Source: Thermoanaerobacterales bacterium UBA4877
GTDB taxonomy: Bacteria > Bacillota > Thermoanaerobacteria > Thermoanaerobacterales > UBA4877
Direction of reading: 5' to 3'
DNA: 12,287 nucleotides
NCBI GenBank assembly: GCA_002399345.1
Contig: DHDL01000014.1
Span: forward strand, 36,302-48,588
Positions within the stretch are counted from its first letter, which is position 1. Each line of letters starts with the position of its first letter. A program made the position numbers and the translations under genes. Positions 6,582 through 12,287 of this stretch are shown in pieces. The notes below the pieces were generated by a model. That model saw only the letters and a list, made by a program, of their open reading frames with translations, had not been told where the DNA came from and did not search any database.

Positions 6582-7280
6582 ATGGATAATATATTGGAAT
6601 TGAATAACCTAAAAAAGCGTTATGGTACGAGATGGGCATTAAATGGTATTGACCTGACATTAGGAGAAGGGGAAGTTCTGGGACTTTTAGGTCCCAACGG
6701 CAGCGGCAAGAGTACAATGCTTAAGCTTATTGCCGGGCTGGTACATGCAACCGGTGGAAGCATAAAAATAGCCGGATTAAATCCGGGGCCGGAATCTAAG
6801 GCTCATGTAGCCATACTTCCCGATGCCGATTATTTATATGGCTGGATGACTGTGAAACAGGCTGTAGAATATGTGTCGGGTTTTTATGAGGACTTTGATC
6901 ATGAAAAGGCGGATAGGCTTATCAAAATGATGGGAATAGATAGCAAAATGACGGTAGAACATATGTCTAAAGGAATGAGCGAAAGGCTAAAGCTGGTTTT
7001 GATTATGGCGAGAAATGCCGATCTTATTTTACTGGACGAACCGCTGGGCGGTATAGACCCCACATCAAGAGATAAGATTATTTCCGGCATAGCATCAGAA
7101 TACCGCTGGGAACACAGCACCATGATAATAGCTACGCATCTTGTCAGGGATATAGAGCCGCTGTTTGATAAGGTTCTGTTTCTTAAAAGCGGCCAAGGCG
7201 TACTATACGGCGGTGCAGATGAACTGAGGGCAAGATATGACGGTTCCATTGAAGACATATTCAAGGAGGTGTTTGTATGA
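6582..7280 (+). CDS. ABC transporter ATP-binding protein (YtrB/CcmA-like)
   Basis: This 232-residue nucleotide-binding subunit energises the permease encoded next. Walker A is GPNGSGKST (37-45), the signature is MSKGMSERL (128-136) in place of canonical LSGGQ, Walker B is LILLDEP (148-154), and the switch His is His186 in ATH. The Q-loop position reads AILPDADYLY (77-86), with Asp81 where Gln is usual. The ATG at 6582 was chosen because AAGGTGAT (6567-6574) is 7 nt upstream; the frame is open from a GTG at 6570 that overlaps the repressor stop. The gene ends in an ATGA overlap with the permease. With a YtrA regulator in the same operon, an exporter related to antibiotic or cell-envelope stress is the usual role; the substrate is unknown. 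Confidence 0.93.
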   Translation: MDNILELNNLKKRYGTRWALNGIDLTLGEGEVLGLLGPNGSGKSTMLKLIAGLVHATGGSIKIAGLNPGPESKAHVAILPDADYLYGWMTVKQAVEYVSGFYEDFDHEKADRLIKMMGIDSKMTVEHMSKGMSERLKLVLIMARNADLILLDEPLGGIDPTSRDKIISGIASEYRWEHSTMIIATHLVRDIEPLFDKVLFLKSGQGVLYGGADELRARYDGSIEDIFKEVFV

Positions 7281-8098
7281 TGGATTTTGCCAGACTGTAC
7301 AAGAAAGAGTTTATGAAGGGACGAAGATCTTTCGCCGCGGTGATTGTTATTACATTGGGCATTATGTTTTTTCTCTTTACTCGTATAGGACGGTGGGATG
7401 AAGGCATGCCGACATTAACGGCCATTATGATGATATTCGGTTTTTGCACTGCGGCGTTTATAAAAAGCTTTGATTATTTAAAAGAGGAATGGAGGCATAA
7501 CAATCAGTATCTAATGCTTTCCTTGCCCATAAAGGGATACGATATAATAGGAGCTAAGCTTGCGTACTTCATGACTGAATTTGGCAGTCATATACTGCTT
7601 TTGGGTGCATATACCGTTATGATGATGCTTGCCGAGCTCAGGTCGCCTAATACAATAAGCAATAAGGTGTTCAGGGCTTTATCTTTGTCTGCATGGAGGG
7701 CATACGGACTGTGTATCCTCCCTGCATTATATATACTACTAGGCGCCGGCGTAGTGGGGCTTTTCGCATATACTGTGACCTTGACCGTTAAGAAATTCGG
7801 TTTCTGGGTGGGGACAGCCTCATATATATTTCCAATATGGCTTCTTTCCAATTTTTCATCCCGTATTATGAAGATATCGCCGGACTGGATGCATATAGAG
7901 ATACCGCTGTCTAAAGCGCTGGCCTTGTCAAATATAGAAAATGCTTTGAATAAGAGCGGGGGAGTGATAAATATCAGCGGTATGTTAAATGGTGCTTATA
8001 TAGGAATAGACTTGGCATCAGTAGCAGTGTGGACGGTAGGCCTGGCAGGTCTTTTTCTCCTTGCATCCTGGTTAATCGAAAATAAGGTGGAAGTGTAA
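7277..8098 (+). CDS. ABC-2-type transporter permease subunit
   Basis: This is an integral membrane protein of 273 residues. About six hydrophobic segments lie around residues 18-35, 45-64, 95-119, 143-170, 176-192 and 244-266. A cytoplasmic stretch after the second segment carries LSLPIKGYDIIGAKL (81-95), the coupling pattern seen in ABC-2 permeases. The C-terminus ends right after the last membrane segment. AAGGAGGTG (7263-7271) is one of the best ribosome binding sites in the window. The ATG at 7277 overlaps the ATPase stop and a second ATG follows at 7280; either could be used. It forms the membrane part of the YtrA-regulated transporter. Sequence similarity among such permeases is low, so the call rests on topology and context. 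Confidence 0.87.
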   Translation: MMDFARLYKKEFMKGRRSFAAVIVITLGIMFFLFTRIGRWDEGMPTLTAIMMIFGFCTAAFIKSFDYLKEEWRHNNQYLMLSLPIKGYDIIGAKLAYFMTEFGSHILLLGAYTVMMMLAELRSPNTISNKVFRALSLSAWRAYGLCILPALYILLGAGVVGLFAYTVTLTVKKFGFWVGTASYIFPIWLLSNFSSRIMKISPDWMHIEIPLSKALALSNIENALNKSGGVINISGMLNGAYIGIDLASVAVWTVGLAGLFLLASWLIENKVEV

Positions 8099-8101
8099 AA
8101 G

Positions 8102-8396
8102 ATGAATGTAAAGCGGCTCATTGCAGCTACCTTGGTGCTTATGCTTTGGGCAGTATTGATGTCCGGATGCAGCGGTATTTATATAAGTGAAGGCAGATCC
8201 GGGGTCATGGAGATGTGATATTAATATTGATGATGATAGGAGATTATAACTATTACCTGTTGGGGAATGGCGGAGCGGTAATAATACCGTATCCTGTGAT
8301 GACGGCGTGATAAAGATGACATTACCCGGGGATGTTTCCGCTGATTTTAATATTGTTATCGAAGACGGTATGGTAACCGTGAAAAAGAAATATTAA
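8102..8396 (+). pseudogene. Broken lipoprotein gene at the end of the ABC operon
   Basis: An ATG at 8102, 3 nt after the permease stop, starts a clear lipoprotein signal: a Lys/Arg N-terminus, a hydrophobic core and the lipobox LMSGC with the acceptor Cys at residue 23. The frame hits TGA at 8216-8218 after only 38 residues. The +1 frame then continues with a recognisable secreted-domain reading (DINIDDDRRL), meets one in-frame TAA, and goes on with SGNNTVSCDDGVIKMTLPGD to a final TAA at 8394-8396. That tail resembles the repeating beta-strand pattern of DUF4097-type adhesin-like domains. At least one frameshift near 8200-8220 and one nonsense codon are therefore needed to explain it. A sequencing error could account for the frameshift but hardly for both. 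Confidence 0.6.
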
Positions 8397-8541
8397 CAGA
8401 AAGTGTAAAATACCCTATATGGAATATAAGTGGTATATAATAGATAATAGAAGAAAAGGGTATAAACCATTTTATATAAGGTTGTGATTAATCGACTATA
8501 GAAATTTTAGATAATGTATATCTGTAATAACTTTTTATAAA

Positions 8542-8596
8542 GTCGTCGATGTGGTATAGTGTTAATATAGCAGGACACCGACGACATAAATTTTTT
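8542..8596 (+). terminator. Terminator-like hairpin in the CRISPR leader region
   Basis: GTCGTCGATGT (8542-8552) pairs with ACACCGACGAC (8575-8585), an 11-bp stem with one A/C mismatch and a 22-nt loop. Six T follow at 8591-8596 after ATAAA. It could stop transcription from the ABC operon before the array; the large loop and the 5-nt gap make it less than ideal. Confidence 0.5.
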
Positions 8597-8608
8597 ACCG
8601 TATTTGCC

Positions 8609-8636
8609 TTGACTACGGAGTTTGTAAAGATATCAT
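8609..8636 (+). promoter_or_regulatory. Candidate promoter for the pre-crRNA transcript
   Basis: TTGACT (8609-8614) and TATCAT (8631-8636) each match 5 of 6 consensus positions, with a 16-nt spacer. Transcription would begin near 8643, about 60 nt before the first repeat, in the sense that yields crRNAs with an ATTGAAAC 5' handle. Confidence 0.5.
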
Positions 8637-8735
8637 GGAAAAAAGAAATCAATAATATAAGGTTTATCAAAATGAACTCATGAGGTTTTATGCACTTTTA
8701 GATTGGTTTTTAGAATACCTATAAGGAATTGAAAC

Positions 8736-8838
8736 TTCGAGAAAGGGAACGGCATGCCGGAGCTCTACGTCGTTTTTAGAATACCTATAAGGAATTGAAA
8801 CTTCGAGAAAGGGAACGGCATGCCGGAGCTCTACGTCA
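8736..8838 (+). repeat. Duplicated leader-proximal spacer (spacers 1 and 2)
   Basis: Spacer 1 (8736-8771, 36 nt) and spacer 2 (8802-8838, 37 nt) begin TTCGAGAAAGGGAACGG and are identical over 36 nt. Spacer 2 has one extra A at its leader-distal end. They flank repeat 2. Confidence 0.97.
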
Positions 8839-9409
8839 GTTTTTAGAATACCTATAAGGAATTGAAACCCGGCAGCCCAGATAAAGCCGATTGAACCGAT
8901 GCCGAGTTTTTAGAATACCTATAAGGAATTGAAACTCGTATATCTCGAGAATCTCGCCAAAGAACACCGAGGTTTTTAGAATACCTATAAGGAATTGAAA
9001 CCGGACCGGCAGCATAAACTTGAAAAAACATGGAAAGGGGTTTTTAGAATACCTATAAGGAATTGAAACACTTTCATTTTCGCGAAGTCAGGCGTAGGGA
9101 TGGAAGGTTTTTAGAATACCTATAAGGAATTGAAACCGCTTTTGTATATATTTCTGCAGCCATCCATCATTCAGTTTTTAGAATACCTATAAGGAATTGA
9201 AACTATTTAGCCCCGCCGTCGTAAGCGGCGGTTATTATTCCGTTTTTAGAATACCTATAAGGAATTGAAACCTATGACATTCGTCGGCGGATATACTCCG
9301 CTCCGGCTGTTTTTAGAATACCTATAAGGAATTGAAACCCATGATGTCTAACACCTGCATTTCACCTATCGTTTCGTTTGTTTTTAGAATACCTATAAGG
9401 AATTGAAAC

Positions 9410-9445
9410 CAAGCACTCTTTTAAAAGGGTGTTTTTTTATGCCAT
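9410..9445 (+). terminator. Spacer 11 resembles an intrinsic terminator in the array's sense direction
   Basis: CACTCT (9414-9419) pairs with AGGGTG (9426-9431), with one T-G wobble. The TTTAAA loop can add a further T-A pair, and seven T follow directly at 9432-9438. The spacer was probably captured from a gene end of an invader. In the array it could stop part of the pre-crRNA transcription. Confidence 0.45.
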
Positions 9446-12287
9446 GTTTTTAGAATACCTATAAGGAATTGAAACTTTTTCACAATGCTTTTCGTGAACT
9501 GTACTATCAGTGGTTTTTAGAATACCTATAAGGAATTGAAACCCATAACATCGCTGCTTTTTATCTGCGGTACTGCTAGAGTTTTTAGAATACCTATAAG
9601 GAATTGAAACTGAAAGTGATGAAGACGAGGAAGATGTAAAAAACTCGTTTTTAGAATACCTATAAGGAATTGAAACCTGCGCTGGTACTGGCCGTTAGAG
9701 GTATAGTGATTTTTGTTTTTAGAATACCTATAAGGAATTGAAACTATGTATAATTATATCACAGAAACAATGGAAGAGCAAGTTTTTAGAATACCTATAA
9801 GGAATTGAAACGCGCTCCGACTGACTTTTTTTGAACCGTTTAATCAGGTTTTTAGAATACCTATAAGGAATTGAAACTCACTTCCCGTGTGAACTTCTTC
9901 CAGTCTGGTTGATGGGTTTTTAGAATACCTATAAGGAATTGAAACGGGCTAGGCAGCCAGGTTACCCAGTTAGTGGAATTATCGTTTTTAGAATACCTAT
10001 AAGGAATTGAAACTCCTTCTCAACCCAAAGGTAATGGATTGTGACAGGCGTTTTTAGAATACCTATAAGGAATTGAAACTATCAGTTACAATGGTGCCTG
10101 AAGTGTTGGCTATAGGTTTTTAGAATACCTATAAGGAATTGAAACATACGACATCTCCGGTCAGGACTATAGAAGCATCGGTTTTTAGAATACCTATAAG
10201 GAATTGAAACCGTTTCCTGGTCTGAAAACACAATTGTTTCAGCGAAGTTTTTAGAATACCTATAAGGAATTGAAACTATAAAGAGGCAATAGAAAATGAG
10301 AGGAATGACATGGGTTTTTAGAATACCTATAAGGAATTGAAACCCGTCCCCTCTCCGGTAGGTCATCATCTTCGGACAGGTTTTTAGAATACCTATAAGG
10401 AATTGAAACCGGCATATCGGAACAAGAATTCGAGGGTATGCCGGAGTTTTTAGAATACCTATAAGGAATTGAAACAACGAACTGCAAGAAAAATTAAACA
10501 TATACACAGCCGAGTTTTTAGAATACCTATAAGGAATTGAAACGTGCACTATAAATATATCTATTGTCACCAAAAACTTGTTTTTAGAATACCTATAAGG
10601 AATTGAAACCAATTATTGCTGATAGCGAAGATGACATTGTGTCCAGTTTTTAGAATACCTATAAGGAATTGAAACTCGGTTCGTGATTTCTTCGAGCCGG
10701 TCTGCGCACTCCTGGGTTTTTAGAATACCTATAAGGAATTGAAACGCGCCTATCCAGTGAGTGACCGGCTGTGGGAATTGGTTGTTTTTAGAATACCTAT
10801 AAGGAATTGAAACTAGAGCTCTTCGGCTACGTCCTTCCCGTCCCTCGGGTTTTTAGAATACCTATAAGGAATTGAAACCTGCAGGCTTTCAACCCTACAC
10901 TGGGGGAAGGCACGTTGGTTTTTAGAATACCTATAAGGAATTGAAACATATGGATTTTTCTGATGTGATGGCCGCATATGGTAGTTTTTAGAATACCTAT
11001 AAGGAATTGAAACTAGCACTATATCACCACAGTGAAACGGCTAGGAATATCAGTTTTTAGAATACCTATAAGGAATTGAAACGAGGATGATACTTCCTAC
11101 TCAAATCCTATAGAAATGGGTTTTTAGAATACCTATAAGGAATTGAAACGCAGGTAAAAAGGTTATGTTCAAATGTCAAGCCTTGGTTTTTAGAATACCT
11201 ATAAGGAATTGAAACAACGTTGCTGTGTCCCCCACAGACCGTTTTCTGCCGGTTTTTAGAATACCTATAAGGAATTGAAACTGCCATATGGGCACAATCA
11301 AAAGAGCGTGAGGATAAAAGTTTTTAGAATACCTATAAGGAATTGAAACTTCCGATATCTCGCAGCCAACATCAAAAAATGCTCCGTTTTTAGAATACCT
11401 ATAAGGAATTGAAACCTTATGCAGGGAAGGTTTCAGAAATGAAGGATATCGTGTTTTTAGAATACCTATAAGGAATTGAAACAAAAAGGTCTGGGCTCAT
11501 GCCTTAGACAGCTGTTTGTTTTTAGAATACCTATAAGGAATTGAAACTCTGCAGAGGCCTATAATGCTACAATTCTGGATAAGTTTTTAGAATACCTATA
11601 AGGAATTGAAACCCGATATACAAAAGCTCAAAGTGGACACGGAAAAGGAGTTTTTAGAATACCTATAAGGAATTGAAACCATAATCTTCATAGGCATCCT
11701 CTACTGACACCTCGTCTGTTTTTAGAATACCTATAAGGAATTGAAACCGCCCGATCTAATACCGGTTCCTATTCCGGTATTTCTGTTTTTAGAATACCTA
11801 TAAGGAATTGAAACCGGTATTTTTGATTTATTTTATGCAGCCGGTCCCCACACTTGCGTTTTTAGAATACCTATAAGGAATTGAAACTGCTAGCACAGTC
11901 ATATACCAGATTGTGAACCGTCTAGTTTTTAGAATACCTATAAGGAATTGAAACAACAGCTGGATGGTACAAATAAGTGGTGGTGGCTCCGCTCGCCGGT
12001 TTTTAGAATACCTATAAGGAATTGAAACATAGAAGATGATAAGTAGAGAACAGATCAGGCAGGGAGGTTTTTAGAATACCTATAAGGAATTGAAACATGG
12101 GATATATTCATATACAGATACAGCGGACGAGGGCGTTTTTAGAATACCTATAAGGAATTGAAACGAGAGAAAAAATATCGCAGATTTGGGTCACGCAGGA
12201 GTTTTTAGAATACCTATAAGGAATTGAAACAATCATAGACCGTACCGTCTCCGATACGGTCATATGTGTTTTTAGAATACCTATAAG

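Larger units (their letters stand above)
8397..8705 (+). promoter_or_regulatory. CRISPR leader region
   Basis: This is a gene-free AT-rich stretch immediately upstream of the first repeat. Going left to right it holds an inverted pair ATACCCT (8410-8416) and AGGGTAT (8457-8463), the hairpin and T-run at 8542-8596, a promoter-like pair at 8609-8636, and a final leader segment ending TTTTAGATTG, which partly resembles the first bases of the repeat. Its position on the 5' side of repeats ending in ATTGAAAC fits the leader end of a rightward-transcribed array. Confidence 0.7.
8706..12287 (+). CRISPR. CRISPR array: 53 full repeats plus one truncated by the window edge, 53 spacers (type I-B-like repeat)
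   Basis: The 30-nt repeat begins GTTTTTAGAATACC and ends AAGGAATTGAAAC; every copy I read is identical. Repeat starts: 8706, 8772, 8839, 8906, 8972, 9040, 9107, 9174, 9242, 9309, 9380, 9446, 9513, 9581, 9647, 9715, 9782, 9848, 9916, 9984, 10050, 10116, 10181, 10247, 10314, 10380, 10446, 10514, 10580, 10646, 10716, 10784, 10849, 10918, 10984, 11053, 11120, 11186, 11252, 11320, 11386, 11453, 11518, 11583, 11650, 11718, 11785, 11858, 11925, 11999, 12067, 12135, 12201 and 12268 (truncated). Spacers are 35-44 nt, mostly 36-38; the longest are 49 (44 nt), 47 (43 nt) and 10 (41 nt). The ATTGAAAC 3' end is the expected Cas6 handle of type I-B (sometimes shared with type III) systems, which fixes rightward transcription. 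The repeat can form only a weak stem around CCT-ATA-AGG. No degenerate terminal repeat is reached and no cas gene lies in the window. Confidence 0.98.

Noticed and set aside
8488..8670. A 60-codon reverse-strand ORF in the leader region
   Set aside because: It spans the leader hairpin and the candidate promoter, has no ribosome binding site that I can see, and resembles no family.
8736..10848. Similarity between spacer 1 and the reverse complement of spacer 32 around GAGCTCTA
   Set aside because: Only a short palindromic core is shared and the rest needs gaps, so it may be chance.
10082..11484. Reverse-strand ORFs of 68-176 codons with repeated FQFLIGILKT or VSIPYRYSKN peptides
   Set aside because: They are translations of the CRISPR repeat on the wrong strand, joined by spacers; no ribosome binding site and a perfect repeat period explain them.
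8706..12287. TTGAAA near the 3' end of each repeat as a -35 element creating promoters in spacers
   Set aside because: I checked AT-rich spacers (16, 28, 43, 50, 51) and found no TATAAT-like hexamer at a 16-18 nt spacing; spacer 43 has TATAAT but only 13 nt away.

Overview
The window looks like chromosome of a low-to-moderate G+C Firmicute, most likely a clostridium and possibly a thermophile. The reasons are strong purine-rich ribosome binding sites, frequent AGA/AGG/ATA codons, GntR-type regulators, a bacterial type II thymidine kinase, and a long CRISPR array with 30-nt repeats ending in ATTGAAAC. The genus cannot be fixed from sequence reading alone. All convincing genes and the array read left to right.

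Bases 1-3291 hold ordinary metabolism. A D-2-hydroxyacid dehydrogenase (131-1105) is followed by a FadR-type regulator (1170-1865) and an intrinsic terminator. Then come thymidine kinase (2006-2584) and a HAD-family hydrolase (2683-3291). Bases 3292-3756 have no secure gene, but they carry a near-consensus promoter and a possible 47-residue membrane peptide.

Bases 3757-5980 form a two-gene unit. A DUF1538 membrane protein built of two homologous halves is translationally coupled to a protein made of two PII-like (GlnB-like) domains. This looks like a transporter or channel with a dedicated, unusual PII-type regulator, and it is the least understood system here. A very strong hairpin terminator (6048-6091) closes it.

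Bases 6094-8396 are a YtrA-type operon. A consensus promoter overlaps a nested palindromic operator, followed by a GntR/YtrA repressor, an ABC ATPase, an ABC-2-type permease and a lipoprotein gene that appears broken by a frameshift and a stop codon.

Bases 8397-8705 are an AT-rich CRISPR leader with a terminator-like hairpin and a plausible internal promoter. From 8706 to the right edge is a CRISPR array with 53 complete 30-nt repeats plus a truncated one, and 53 spacers of 35-44 nt. Its repeats are identical as far as I can read, and it continues beyond the window. No cas gene is present in the window. The two newest spacers are the same sequence apart from one extra terminal base. Spacer 11 looks like an intrinsic terminator in the sense direction of the array transcript.
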